This document shows positions 9,373-18,457 of a stretch of DNA of 64,000 nt, piece after piece. The position numbers and the translations under genes were made by a program. How positions within the stretch are numbered: position 1 is the stretch's first letter; each line of letters starts with the position of its first letter. The DNA comes from Paremcibacter congregatus. GTDB taxonomy: Bacteria; Pseudomonadota; Alphaproteobacteria; Sphingomonadales; Emcibacteraceae. Under the pieces are notes generated by a model, which was not told where the DNA came from, did no database searches, and worked only from the letters and a program-made list of their open reading frames with translations. The stretch is taken from the NCBI RefSeq assembly GCF_006385135.1, contig NZ_CP041025.1:1519501-1583500 (forward strand), in the 5' to 3' direction.

Positions 9373-9475
9373 GGGGCATCTCTCTGATGTTCATTGATAT
9401 ACTAACTCTTCATACGGGGCAGAATGTCTGGCGGATTTTTTCAGGATCATTTTTTTGATATTTCTGGAAAACAGA

Positions 9476-9505
9476 TGATCCGATGCCGCCTGGTTTGCGT
9501 AAAGA
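9476..9505 (+). promoter_or_regulatory. RpoE/ChrR-type ECF promoter
   Basis: TGATCC (9476-9481) and TAAAGA (9500-9505) are separated by 18 nt, closely matching the promoter type recognised by the R. sphaeroides singlet-oxygen sigma factor RpoE. It sits just ahead of the ECF sigma gene, so the gene is probably autoregulated. Transcription would start near 9512, which argues for a translation start downstream of the ATG at 9511. Confidence 0.75.
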
Positions 9506-9552
9506 CGATTATGGAATTACAAAAGTCACATATCAGGTCGGCATCCGGCCCC

Positions 9553-10248
9553 ATGGCATTGGCCTTCATTTATGATGCGGCGTCTTGCCGGGCTTTTGCC
9601 CATGGGCGCAGACCTAAAGACAGCTTGACAGCAGACGAGGCGACAGGCCACTATGAGGCCAAATTAAACCTCATTAAAGATACTGTGATATTGGAAGACC
9701 AGCCCTTACACCTTTTGCCCCATGACCAGTTGATGGAGCTGATCTCGCGTCACAGAGATCAGGCTGCTTTCAAGGTTTTGTTCCGGCATTTTGCGCCGCG
9801 GGTGAAAAGTTTTTTACTGGGGTTTGGGGTGACTAACTCCAAGGCGGAAGAATTGACCCAGGTGGTTATGGTGACATTATGGCGGAAGGCCGTTCAATTT
9901 GATCCGCAAAAGGCCAAACTGTCCACATGGATATTCCGCATTGCCCGCAACAAGTTCATTGATGACCATCGCAAGCATAAATACCCGCTTGTGCCATTGG
10001 AGGATCATCTGAAGGATATGGTGGCGCCGGAGAAAACCGATCAGGCTTTGGGGGAAAAGCAGGAAGGCCAGCGTATTAAAACGGCATTGCAAAAATTGAC
10101 TTCAGATCAGCGTAAAGTTATCGAATTGTCTTTTTTCGAAGAATTGTCCCATTCCAAAATTGCCGCAACATTGTCTTTGCCTCTGGGCACGGTCAAGTCC
10201 CGGATGAGGACGGCATTTGGGCTGCTGCGAAAGGAGTTGCGGGAATAA
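9553..10248 (+). CDS. rpoE: ECF RNA polymerase sigma factor, RpoE/ChrR type
   Basis: A sigma-70 family ECF factor. Region 2 spans roughly FKVLFRHFAPRVKSFLL to WIFRIARNKFIDDHR, and region 4 is the C-terminal helix-turn-helix (LSHSKIAATLSLPLGTVKSRMRTAF). It resembles the ECF group controlled by ChrR that answers singlet oxygen. The start is uncertain: ATG 9553 is chosen because the predicted transcript begins near 9512; GTG 9685 or ATG 9736 would give the usual shorter N-terminus. The anti-sigma gene follows after 1 nt. Confidence 0.88.
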   Translation: MALAFIYDAASCRAFAHGRRPKDSLTADEATGHYEAKLNLIKDTVILEDQPLHLLPHDQLMELISRHRDQAAFKVLFRHFAPRVKSFLLGFGVTNSKAEELTQVVMVTLWRKAVQFDPQKAKLSTWIFRIARNKFIDDHRKHKYPLVPLEDHLKDMVAPEKTDQALGEKQEGQRIKTALQKLTSDQRKVIELSFFEELSHSKIAATLSLPLGTVKSRMRTAFGLLRKELRE

Positions 10249-10249
10249 A

Positions 10250-10921
10250 ATGAAAGAACATATGCTTTCAGATGAGTGGATCGTATCCTACGCCGCCGGC
10301 GCCCTCGGGGAAGCGCATTCGGTTCTGGTTGCGTCGCATATTGCCTATCATCCTGTTCTGCAGGAAAAGCTGGTGGTCGCAGAAGATATCGGCGGTGCTT
10401 TACTGGAAAACCTGCCGGAAACAGACTGTTCCGAAGATATGCTGGATGCGGTTCTAAAGGATATTGCCGCGCCGTTTTCGGTCCCGGTCTTATCCACTGC
10501 ACCGAAGAAGGACACTGATCTGCCCTTGCCTTTGAGCGATTATATTTATGATAAAAGCGGCCACCGACCTGACAGCTTGATGGATATCGACTGGGGATTT
10601 ATGGGGCCGGGGATGAAGAAGCACCGCTTGTGGAAAGGCCCGGACGGTCAATGTTTGTGGTTATTACGGGCCCGTGGCGGAACCGTTATGCCCAAACATG
10701 ATCATGGCGGTGACGAGATGACATTGGTACTGAAAGGGGCTTACCATGTTGGCTCACAACGTTTCTCTGTGGGGGAACTTGAGTATGCTGAGGTGACGCT
10801 GCTGGATCATCAGCCTGTCATTGACGAAGGTGAAGACTGCATTTGCCTGGTGGTGACAGAAGCTCCGATCAAATTACACAGTTTTCTCGGTCGATTGATA
10901 CAGCCGTTGATCGGTTTATAG
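10250..10921 (+). CDS. chrR: ChrR-type anti-sigma factor with cupin domain
   Basis: A 223-residue ChrR homologue. The N-terminal anti-sigma domain (about 1-95) binds the sigma factor; the C-terminal cupin (about 125-215) keeps the metal-ligand pattern HDHGGDE followed by a later His in LLDHQP. It should hold the sigma factor inactive in the cytosol until singlet oxygen or organic peroxide triggers its loss. Oddly, the zinc motif His-x3-Cys-x2-Cys of R. sphaeroides ChrR reads H30, H34, L37 here, so both cysteines are missing. ATG 10250 follows the sigma stop codon by 1 nt. Confidence 0.88.
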   Translation: MKEHMLSDEWIVSYAAGALGEAHSVLVASHIAYHPVLQEKLVVAEDIGGALLENLPETDCSEDMLDAVLKDIAAPFSVPVLSTAPKKDTDLPLPLSDYIYDKSGHRPDSLMDIDWGFMGPGMKKHRLWKGPDGQCLWLLRARGGTVMPKHDHGGDEMTLVLKGAYHVGSQRFSVGELEYAEVTLLDHQPVIDEGEDCICLVVTEAPIKLHSFLGRLIQPLIGL

Positions 10922-10931
10922 AGTATCCGGT

Positions 10932-10956
10932 AGCGGCCGGGGGCATATTGGCCGCT
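10932..10956 (+). terminator. weak hairpin after chrR
   Basis: AGCGGCC and GGCCGCT form a 7-bp stem 10 nt after the chrR stop. There is no immediate T-run, so termination here is only possible. Confidence 0.35.
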
Positions 10957-11009
10957 GAGGAACCATATTATTTTTTCAGGATATTATAGTTAGTAAAAAG
11001 TGGGGGGAA

Positions 11010-11086
<77 letters not shown>

Positions 11087-11195
11087 TTCTGCGTCTCCGC
11101 ATGAAGTGAAGCGGAGATTACTTTTTATTGTTCCTAAAGGCAATGCTTAATGTCGCCATATGAGCGTTTTTTTTAACCGCCCATTTTCCCATAAA

Positions 11196-11222
11196 AAAAC
11201 GGCCCCACAAGGGAGCCGTTTT
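11196..11222 (-). terminator. intrinsic terminator of the Bax inhibitor-1 gene
   Basis: AACGGCTCCC pairs with GGGGCCGTT on the minus strand, followed by a run of T, 20 nt after the stop codon of the upstream gene. Confidence 0.85.
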
Positions 11223-11241
11223 CTCATCACTAAAATGATCT

Positions 11242-11988
11242 CTACTCTCGATTGCCCATAAAGCGCAGCAGGAAGAGGAACATATTGAGAAAGTCGAGAT
11301 AAAGGCTCAAAGCGCCCATCACTGCTTTCTTGGTTGCCGTTTGATGACCGTCATTTTCCAGATACATCAGTTTGATTTTCTGGGTGTCATAGGCAGTCAG
11401 ACCGGCAAAGATCAATACACCAGCAACGGAAATCACGAAATCCATGGTGCTGGACCCCAGGAAGATGTTGACCACTGACGCGATGATCAGGCCAAACAGT
11501 CCCATAATAAGGAATGATCCCATGCCACTCAGGTTGCGTTTTGTCGTATAACCATAAAGGCTTAGCGATCCAAAAGCCGCTGCAGTGACAAAGAATGTCT
11601 TGGCAACGCTGGCGCCGGTATAGACCAGCAGAATGGGCGACAAAGACACACCGACAAGGCCGGCATAGATCCAGAAGACCATCTGGGCGGTGGAAGCCTG
11701 CATGTTGTTAATGCGGAAGCTCAGGAAAAACACCAGTCCCAAAGGCGCAAAGGTGATGATCCAGCCAAGCATGGTCGGGGCAATGGCGCCCTGGTCGCTT
11801 ACCGCAAACATCAGGTTTAACAGGGCCGGGGTATTTACCGTGACAAAGGCTGCCAAGCCCGTCAGCACAAGCGCCGAGGCCATGTAGTTATAGACGGTCA
11901 ACATATAAGCCCGGAGGCCTTCGTCGATCGCGGCAGCGCTCTGGGTGCCTGACGGCGTACCGTAGCGGGGTTTATAATCTTCAACCAT
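11242..11988 (-). CDS. Bax inhibitor-1/YccA family membrane protein
   Basis: A 248-residue inner-membrane protein with about seven hydrophobic segments, and the family end pattern LTAYDTQKIK near residue 200 with the C-terminal ALSLYLDFLNMFLFLLRFMG. BI-1/YccA proteins are TMBIM-type channels or leak pathways; in bacteria YccA relatives modulate FtsH. It is monocistronic, with its own terminator. Confidence 0.93.
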   Translation of the reverse strand: MVEDYKPRYGTPSGTQSAAAIDEGLRAYMLTVYNYMASALVLTGLAAFVTVNTPALLNLMFAVSDQGAIAPTMLGWIITFAPLGLVFFLSFRINNMQASTAQMVFWIYAGLVGVSLSPILLVYTGASVAKTFFVTAAAFGSLSLYGYTTKRNLSGMGSFLIMGLFGLIIASVVNIFLGSSTMDFVISVAGVLIFAGLTAYDTQKIKLMYLENDGHQTATKKAVMGALSLYLDFLNMFLFLLRFMGNRE

Positions 11989-12098
11989 TCAATTTTTTCC
12001 TTTTATGAAACGTCTAATAAACGGTGTATATATTGGCAGAGATTGACTTAATTTCAAGTATTTCCCGAAAAATTATATCTTGTATTCACGGGCATCAT

Positions 12099-12590
12099 TC
12101 ACAAGTCATAGTTTGTTGTCAGATATTTAAGAAAACCATCTGCGCCGCGGTCGATAATGTTATAAACCCGGTCAAAACCGTCGAGACCACCGGAGTAGGG
12201 GTCGGGGACTTCGGTAATTCCCGGGCAATTTTCACCATATTCCATAAACAATCTGATCTTATGGTGATGTTCCTCCGGCGCAAGAGCTTTCATATTGTAG
12301 ATATTTTCCTGATCCATGCCGAGAATATAATCATAATCGGTGAAATCCTGCAGCGTGAGTTTACGCGAGCGGATGTCTTCAAGCGACACCCCGTATTTCT
12401 CAGCGGCTTTGCGTGATCTCTTATCGGGCTTCTCGCCAATGTGATACCCTCCGGTTCCCGCCGAATCGATAAAGATATTGCCGAGATATCCGTCCCGTAT
12501 TCCCGCCGTATGGAGCTTGTGGCGTAAAACCCCCTCCGCCGTGGGAGAGCGACAGATATTGCCGAGACATACAAATAAGACTTTTAACAT
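12099..12590 (-). CDS. low-molecular-weight protein-tyrosine phosphatase
   Basis: A 163-residue LMW-PTP. The P-loop VCLGNICRSP has nucleophile Cys8 and Arg14; the general acid Asp is in VPDPYSGG near residue 129. It dephosphorylates phosphotyrosine in the cytosol. In EPS-producing bacteria such enzymes can oppose a tyrosine autokinase; one is encoded 32 kb away in this window, but a link is inference. The gene stands alone. Confidence 0.92.
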   Translation of the reverse strand: MLKVLFVCLGNICRSPTAEGVLRHKLHTAGIRDGYLGNIFIDSAGTGGYHIGEKPDKRSRKAAEKYGVSLEDIRSRKLTLQDFTDYDYILGMDQENIYNMKALAPEEHHHKIRLFMEYGENCPGITEVPDPYSGGLDGFDRVYNIIDRGADGFLKYLTTNYDL

Positions 12591-12719
12591 TTTACCTTGC
12601 TGTTTTCCTGAGAATTCTTTGTGTTGAAATTGTATACTATAAAAGCCTGTGGGGGAAAATGGGCCAATTGAAAAAAAACGACAAATACAGGCCCCTAATA
12701 TCGAAATTGGAGAGAAGAC

Positions 12720-13019
12720 ATGAGCAGACTAACCGCAGCAGAAATTGATACCGCGCTGGAAGCGCTTGAAGGGTGGGTGCCTTGTACCGCTGGAAAAACC
12801 ATTGAACGGCAATTTAAATTCAAGAATTTCAATCAGGCTTTTGGTTTCATGACATCTGTAGCGCTTGAGGCTGAAAAACGCGATCATCATCCGGAATGGT
12901 TCAACGTTTATAATAAACTGCATATCACGTTAACCACCCACAGTTCCGGCGGCGTAACCGAAAAAGACATCGGGCTGGCCCGGTTCATCAATGATCTCAA
13001 CTCGGGAAAAACCTCATAA
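12720..13019 (+). CDS. phhB: 4a-hydroxytetrahydrobiopterin dehydratase
   Basis: A 99-residue pterin-4a-carbinolamine dehydratase (PCD/DCoH). The signature [23 protein letters not shown] contains the catalytic histidines, including the HHPEW box. It dehydrates 4a-hydroxytetrahydropterin in the recycling of the aromatic amino acid hydroxylase cofactor. GGAGAGAAG precedes the ATG. No hydroxylase gene lies nearby. Confidence 0.92.
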   Translation: MSRLTAAEIDTALEALEGWVPCTAGKTIERQFKFKNFNQAFGFMTSVALEAEKRDHHPEWFNVYNKLHITLTTHSSGGVTEKDIGLARFINDLNSGKTS

Positions 13020-13116
13020 TCTTATCCTGGATCAATTCTTTGATCGCGCAAGACGGTATATTTAAGGCATGTAATACCTCGAACCAAAATTCATCGTGAC
13101 CAAAGGGAAGTCTGAT

Positions 13117-13944
13117 ATGTCCTCTACTGAAAAGATCTTGAATAATGTAATTGTCGTCATTGATCCGGCGGAAAAAACACAATTTGCCTTGAAGCGGGCA
13201 ATGATGATGAACGAAATCCTGGAAGACGGGGTATCGATCCATTTGTATATCACCTTTGAAATGGACAAGTTGCGCAAAGGTCAGGGTGTTTTTCAGTTCC
13301 ATTGCGATAACACTTGGTTTGCAGATCTTGTTAAGCCTCTGACGGAGGCAAATATTAATTATACAGCGGAAGTATTCTGGACCGAGGATTGGCACCGCTC
13401 CATCCAGGATATGGTGCGGCGTCGGGACGCCCAACTGATCATCATGTCCGATTATACGACGGAGAAAAACCAGAATGACTTGTCACCGTCCAAATGGTCT
13501 CTGCTTAGGATTGCTGATTGTCCTGTCCTGATTGTACATCCTACTGCAGAGTTGCAGCGTAAAACCATTCTGGCAGCTGTAAATATGCAGACCGATAACC
13601 CCCGTTATGCCGAGCTGAATGAGAAGATACTGAAAATGAGCCGTCTGATGGCCCAGTCATATGGGGCGGAGAAGCATATCGTTAACGCCTATGAGGATTC
13701 CATGGAATTCCCGGATCGGGCGAAACTGTTGCGGGATACAGAAGCCGACCAAAAAAATATTCATGTGCAGCAGGGCAACCCGGCGACCATCATCTCTACG
13801 GTGGCTGACGATATTGATGCAGATGTGGTGGTGATTGGCACGTTGGCCCGTCGCGGTATTCTGGCGGCGATGCGCGGCAATACCTGCGAAGAAATCATCA
13901 AGCGCCTCAACCGGGATGTCATGATTATCAACTGCGCCCATTAA
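13117..13944 (+). CDS. tandem-domain universal stress protein
   Basis: A 275-residue protein with two Usp domains. The first runs roughly 8-140 and ends CPVLIVHP; the second ends with the ATP-binding-like VVVIGTLARRGILAAMRGNTCEEIIKRLNRDVMII. This is the UspE-like two-domain form. The ATG at 13117 is preferred over the GTG at 13096 because AAAGGGA precedes it. It ends at a strong terminator. Confidence 0.9.
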   Translation: MSSTEKILNNVIVVIDPAEKTQFALKRAMMMNEILEDGVSIHLYITFEMDKLRKGQGVFQFHCDNTWFADLVKPLTEANINYTAEVFWTEDWHRSIQDMVRRRDAQLIIMSDYTTEKNQNDLSPSKWSLLRIADCPVLIVHPTAELQRKTILAAVNMQTDNPRYAELNEKILKMSRLMAQSYGAEKHIVNAYEDSMEFPDRAKLLRDTEADQKNIHVQQGNPATIISTVADDIDADVVVIGTLARRGILAAMRGNTCEEIIKRLNRDVMIINCAH

Positions 13945-13968
13945 GAAACAAGTCGTGTGTGAAACATA

Positions 13969-13994
13969 AAAAAGGAGCCGTCAGGCTCCTTTTT
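13969..13994. terminator. bidirectional intrinsic terminator
   Basis: AAAAAGGAGCC and GGCTCCTTTTT flank a GTCA loop, lying between the convergent Usp gene (plus) and SDR gene (minus). A- and T-runs on both sides serve both strands. Confidence 0.9.
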
Positions 13995-14026
13995 AGCGAA
14001 TATATTATGTCTCTGCTTGGCCCGGG

Positions 14027-14791
14027 TTACCGGGGGGCGAGCCGGATGGCGCCGTCGAGGCGGATCACTTCCCCATTCAACATGGCGTTTTCACAGATTT
14101 GTTGAGCCAGTTGCGCATATTCTTCCGGTCTACCAAGACGACTGGGGAAAGGCACGCTGCTGCCGAGGGATTCCTGAATTTCTTCGGGCAGACTTTCCAT
14201 CATCGGGGTTATGAACAGCCCCGGCGCGATAGTGCAAACCCGAATGCCAAGCTTGGAAAGGTCGCGGGCGATCGGCAGGGTCATGCCGACGATGCCACCT
14301 TTCGAGGCGGAATAGGCGGCCTGTCCGATCTGGCCGTCCATGGCGGCGATAGAGGCCGTGTTGATGACCACGCCACGTTCTGTGGTGTCCAGCGGCTCCA
14401 GGCCCGCCATACGGGCCGTGGCAAGGCGGATGACGTTAAAGGTTCCGATCAGATTGACCTGAATGGCTTTGGAAAAACTGTCCAGACTATGCGGTACATT
14501 GTCACGCCCGACGGTTTTCTCCCCGACGACGATACCGGCGCAGTTAACAACAATGCGGGCTTCGCCGTGGGCGGCGGCGCTGTTGGCAAGGGCCTTCTCG
14601 ACATCATCGGCGGAAGAGACATCTACTTTTTCGAAATGTCCGCCGATGTCGCTGGCGACCTTGGGGCCGCGTTCCGCATTCATATCGAAGATGCTGACTT
14701 TTACCCCGGCCTTGGCCAGACGGCGGGCTGTCGCTTCACCCAATCCAGATGCGCCACCGGTTACAATGGCAGATAATCCTTGAATATCCAT
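14027..14791 (-). CDS. SDR, 3-hydroxyacyl-CoA dehydrogenase type
   Basis: A 254-residue classical SDR: cofactor motif [15 protein letters not shown] at 12-26, Asp after the second strand (FDMN, NAD preference), catalytic Ser in NTASIAA and Tyr-x3-Lys in AAYSASKGG. It resembles HSD17B10-like type II 3-hydroxyacyl-CoA dehydrogenases, which act in branched amino acid and fatty acid breakdown. The nearby scoAB pair supports an acyl-CoA role, but there is no shared operon. Confidence 0.85.
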   Translation of the reverse strand: MDIQGLSAIVTGGASGLGEATARRLAKAGVKVSIFDMNAERGPKVASDIGGHFEKVDVSSADDVEKALANSAAAHGEARIVVNCAGIVVGEKTVGRDNVPHSLDSFSKAIQVNLIGTFNVIRLATARMAGLEPLDTTERGVVINTASIAAMDGQIGQAAYSASKGGIVGMTLPIARDLSKLGIRVCTIAPGLFITPMMESLPEEIQESLGSSVPFPSRLGRPEEYAQLAQQICENAMLNGEVIRLDGAIRLAPR

Positions 14792-14895
14792 GTTGTGTTC
14801 ACTCTATGTGGTTTGATGTTACTGGTTGGTAACAATTTGCCCGATTTAGCGGGGCTTGTCGAGAGCAAACTTAGGGTATGTCCTAAAAAAATATC

Positions 14896-15795
14896 CTAAA
14901 GTCCGGCGGCGGCGCGGCGTTTCTTGCGGGATTCACGATAGGCGATAAAGAGGGTTGCGCCGATAATGATGGCCGCGCCGCCGAGGGTCCAGCGATCGGG
15001 AATCTCGCCAAAGACGATGAAACCGGCGATGGCGATAAAAATGATGCGAACATACTCAAAGGGAGAGACGACCGTGGTGTCGCCATGGCGGTAAGCCTGG
15101 ACCATAAATGTCTGTCCTCCGTAAGTGCTCAGTCCCAGGGCGGCGATCAGGCCCCATTGTAGCAGGCTTGGCATCTGCCAATTCATAAATGCAGGGAGAC
15201 TGCAGATAAGGATAATCACCAGATTGCCGTAAAAAACCATGGTGCATGACAGGTGATCACGGGTCAGTTTTTTGGTGATAATGGCGATGACCGCCATCCC
15301 GAGGGCGGCGGAAAGAACCGCCAGATGAGCGATGTGAAGTTCGGCTTCTCCCGGTCTTAAAATAACCAGAATGCCAATAAAACCGCAGAGCGTTGCCATG
15401 GTTCGGGGCAGTCGGATGTTTTCACTGAGAAACAGGGCGGCGAGAGCGACGATGAACAATGGTTTGGTGAATTGCAGGGCGGTCACCTGCACCAGCGGCA
15501 GATGCACGATGGCGTAGAAATTGCCAAGAACAATTACGGCCAGAATAATCGATCGCAAGGTCAGCAAAACCGGGCGGGGGCTGTGGAAAAGTTTTCCGCC
15601 CAATCTGGCATTAAGCACCAGTGTGAAGATCAGAGTGAAACTGCAACGGATCAGAACGACTTCAAAACTGCCGAGATCCTTGCCGATATGACGGATCAAG
15701 AGGGCGGATAAGGTCATGGTGACGCAGGACATCAGGATAAATCCGATGCCAAGAAAGTTATTGGTTTCAGGGATATCGGGGGCGGGAGAAGTCAT
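14896..15795 (-). CDS. DMT (EamA) family transporter
   Basis: A 299-residue inner-membrane protein with about ten hydrophobic helices arranged as two EamA repeats, ending in a basic tail (ESRKKRRAAAGL). The substrate is unknown; relatives export metabolites or amino acids. It overlaps the preceding EamA gene by 4 nt, so the two paralogues are translationally coupled and may form a heterodimer. Confidence 0.9.
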   Translation of the reverse strand: MTSPAPDIPETNNFLGIGFILMSCVTMTLSALLIRHIGKDLGSFEVVLIRCSFTLIFTLVLNARLGGKLFHSPRPVLLTLRSIILAVIVLGNFYAIVHLPLVQVTALQFTKPLFIVALAALFLSENIRLPRTMATLCGFIGILVILRPGEAELHIAHLAVLSAALGMAVIAIITKKLTRDHLSCTMVFYGNLVIILICSLPAFMNWQMPSLLQWGLIAALGLSTYGGQTFMVQAYRHGDTTVVSPFEYVRIIFIAIAGFIVFGEIPDRWTLGGAAIIIGATLFIAYRESRKKRRAAAGL

Positions 15796-16682
15796 GACGG
15801 GCTCCGGGGGGCAGTTTCCTGGGCGAGTTGTTTACGTTCCCGATGGGTGGCGTAAATGGCGCTGGCCAAAATAAGGCCGCCGCCAAGGAAGGTCAAGCCG
15901 TCCAGCGGGTCGCCAAACAGGCTGATTCCCATCAGGGCAGCGAATATAATGCGGGAAAAATCGATTGGCATAACGGCAGATAAATCGGCGCGGGCCAGAG
16001 CGCGGGCCAGACATATATGGGCTGTGGCCGATAATATCCCCATGCCTATGACATAAAACCACTGCTCACCCACAGGCCATTGCCAGTAAAACAGAGCGGC
16101 GGCGAGACTCAAGGGAACCGCGATGATAAAACTCATCAGGCTGACGATTGCCGGGTTTTCTTTCCGGGTCAGTAATTTGACACAAATCACGGTGGCGGCA
16201 AAACAGCCGGCGGAGCCCAGCGCGGCCAGCACGCCGCTGTTCAGGGTCTGGAACCCCGGCCGGATCAGAATAAGCACGCCGACAAAGGCACAGAGAATGG
16301 CGAAAATACGATGCCGGCCGATTTTCTCTTTTAGAATAAAGACGGCGAGCAAGGTGGCGAAGATTGGCGCGGCGTAGCTAAATGCCACCGCATCGGCGAG
16401 GGGGATCATGCTGACGGCATAGAAGGCGCCCATGACCGATGTGATGTTCAGGACGGCGCGCAACGTGAACAGAGGATAAAGGCCTGAACTTAAAGGCGGC
16501 AGTTTGACTTTAAACAGGATTGGCAGGATGGCCGCCATACCGAAGAAGGTGCGAAAAAAGACCAGCACCACGGGATGAATATCCCCGGAAAGGTGACGCA
16601 CACAGGCCCAGAGAGCCGCGTAACTTAGGGCGTAGACCAGCATATAGATAGCAGCTACGGGGACAGTGGGGCTGTGTGTCAT
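15792..16682 (-). CDS. DMT (EamA) family transporter
   Basis: A 296-residue paralogue of the following gene, with ten predicted helices and two EamA repeats (HPVVLVFFRTFFGMAAILP in the first; ALARADLSAVMPIDFSRIIFAALMG in the second). First gene of the two-gene operon. The substrate is unknown. Confidence 0.9.
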   Translation of the reverse strand: MTHSPTVPVAAIYMLVYALSYAALWACVRHLSGDIHPVVLVFFRTFFGMAAILPILFKVKLPPLSSGLYPLFTLRAVLNITSVMGAFYAVSMIPLADAVAFSYAAPIFATLLAVFILKEKIGRHRIFAILCAFVGVLILIRPGFQTLNSGVLAALGSAGCFAATVICVKLLTRKENPAIVSLMSFIIAVPLSLAAALFYWQWPVGEQWFYVIGMGILSATAHICLARALARADLSAVMPIDFSRIIFAALMGISLFGDPLDGLTFLGGGLILASAIYATHRERKQLAQETAPRSPS

Positions 16683-16709
16683 ATGGGGTAAGCATCTTTC
16701 TTATAACTA

Positions 16710-17654
16710 TTATTTTTTCGTCAGCCAGTCTTTCAGGCGGGCGGGAATTTCCGGGTTGGGCAGATCGGTTTTTTCGGTCATCACAAAAACAAAATTATCG
16801 GCGAGAACTTCTTCCGGATGAATAATATAGTTTGTATTTTTGCCGATGGCGGCGAAGAAGTCAGGCACATTCTCCGGTTTGAGGATCTGGGCTCTGCCTT
16901 CTGCATCTGTGTCAACAGTGCAGACTCCGTCCTGTGTGTCGACTTTCAGCAGGCCAAATCCGAAATGCCCCCCAAACCCGCGCTCCACAGTCGGATCAAA
17001 GGCCGGAAAGGCGGCATAGAGAAATGTCATAACGGCTGAAGACTTGCCGTCCAGTGTAACGGGCAGATAATATCCTTCGGCGGGCACGTCCGGGTTCGTC
17101 AGGCTCTTGGCATTGACCTCTTCGTTGCCGTGATAATCGCAGGGGGCGAAACCAATCAGGCCGTAAAGGGTATCATGCTGATGCTTTTGGGTCCGGGAAA
17201 GAACATGGAACAATTCGTGGTAAAACAGTTTTTCTGTTAGGGGCCCGGAATTGGTGGGCAGGACAATGGCGTTGTCGCGGGTGTGTGGCAGACCACCTTC
17301 CACGTTTTTGGTAACTTTGACAAAGGTGACTTTTTTGGGAAGGAGGTGCTCTATCAGGTCAAGCCGTTCCTGGTTTGCTGCCACAAGATCCGATATCTGC
17401 TTCTTCTCGGCGGGTGTCCATTCCAGAACATTGGCTTTATATTGAGCCTTAAGGTCCGCGGCAGTTTTGTCAGCTGTGGTCGAGCCAGTGCGAATGGCGA
17501 TTTCCGCAGCCCCCATACGGTTCATATAATTATCGTCAGCGGTCAGGATGGTCTGTCCCGTCTTTACATTGGCAAAAGTAAAGGCCTTTTCCGCAGCATG
17601 CGCGAGAGGACTGGTGCAGAAAGGAAGGGTGAGAAGCAAAAGGAAGCGTTTCAT
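16710..17654 (-). CDS. secreted HExxH protein, putative zinc metallopeptidase
   Basis: A 314-residue protein with a signal peptide (MKRFLLLLTLPFCTSPLAHA). The zinc-binding motif H146-E-L-F-H150 is embedded in the helix KLFYHELFHVLSR, and a plausible third ligand lies in PEEVLADNF (E281/E282). This is the gluzincin-like layout, so an exported peptidase is likely, although I do not recognise a named family. The gene is alone; neighbours are EamA transporters and another secreted protein of unknown function. Confidence 0.7.
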   Translation of the reverse strand: MKRFLLLLTLPFCTSPLAHAAEKAFTFANVKTGQTILTADDNYMNRMGAAEIAIRTGSTTADKTAADLKAQYKANVLEWTPAEKKQISDLVAANQERLDLIEHLLPKKVTFVKVTKNVEGGLPHTRDNAIVLPTNSGPLTEKLFYHELFHVLSRTQKHQHDTLYGLIGFAPCDYHGNEEVNAKSLTNPDVPAEGYYLPVTLDGKSSAVMTFLYAAFPAFDPTVERGFGGHFGFGLLKVDTQDGVCTVDTDAEGRAQILKPENVPDFFAAIGKNTNYIIHPEEVLADNFVFVMTEKTDLPNPEIPARLKDWLTKK

Positions 17655-17776
17655 ATGAGTATCCCTATATATATTTTCTTATGTCTGTAGTTGAGGCCTC
17701 CTCGTGGCGGCCCGCGAAAAGATCATATCAACTTTGGGAAAAGGGGGAAGGAAATAATGCAGGGAAGAGGGGGGAA

Positions 17777-18457
17777 TTATTCAGTTGTCAGCGGTTGAAT
17801 AGTTGACTTGCGCGCGGCATTTTCCTGCATGATATTCTGGGACTTCTTCAATGAGGCGTTGAAGTTAAAATATTTTGGTGCGGTGGTTAACATGCGCGCG
17901 ATGGGGCGGCGGGTTCCTTTTTCTGCATAAGTTCCAATGCTCTGCATGTTCATCACCAGCCAATCCTGGCCCGCTCGGGCATGGGTTGTGAAGTCGGGAT
18001 TGTAGGTCCCCGGACCGGTTTGCAGAGTGTAGAGCGGATTTATGATGTTGCGGGACACCTGATTGTAAAGGCGGTGGCTTTTAAATTCAACCTTGGCCAG
18101 AGCGAGTGTTTTATCACCATGGGTGGACAGGGTTTTATTCAGGCCGTGGAAACGGTCTTCCGAGGCCTCGGTCGTGTAGTTTTCGATGAACTGACGATCT
18201 TCATGGCCTGAGAAAAATCGATTGTCCAAGGTAACGGACCAATCATGGGTGGCGATATAATTTTCCACCTTTTCAGATGTTTTCTGGTAAAGTTCTGCCG
18301 GGGTCTTTTGACGTTCTCTTGGCCGGATGATCACCCGTAACGGGGTGCCCCGGTTGCTCCATTCGTCGCCCTTCTGAGAACTTTCCGCCAAGGCAACCGG
18401 GCAGGAAAACAGGCAGAGAGTGGCCAGGAAGATAATTTTTTTTTCGTGGGAACGCAT
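17777..18457 (-). CDS. secreted protein of unknown function
   Basis: A 226-residue protein with a signal peptide ending near CPVALA|E. The mature part is hydrophilic, with no motif I recognise. It is rich in charged residues and contains an LRVIIRPRERQKTP stretch near the start. It is on the same strand as the HExxH protein gene but 122 nt upstream of it, so co-transcription is possible. Confidence 0.6.
   Translation of the reverse strand: MRSHEKKIIFLATLCLFSCPVALAESSQKGDEWSNRGTPLRVIIRPRERQKTPAELYQKTSEKVENYIATHDWSVTLDNRFFSGHEDRQFIENYTTEASEDRFHGLNKTLSTHGDKTLALAKVEFKSHRLYNQVSRNIINPLYTLQTGPGTYNPDFTTHARAGQDWLVMNMQSIGTYAEKGTRRPIARMLTTAPKYFNFNASLKKSQNIMQENAARKSTIQPLTTE

Noticed and set aside
9444-9449. 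TGATCC on the minus strand upstream of hemH as a second ECF promoter
   Set aside because: At N18 spacing the -10 position reads ATTCTG, not TAAAGA-like, so the match is only half a promoter.
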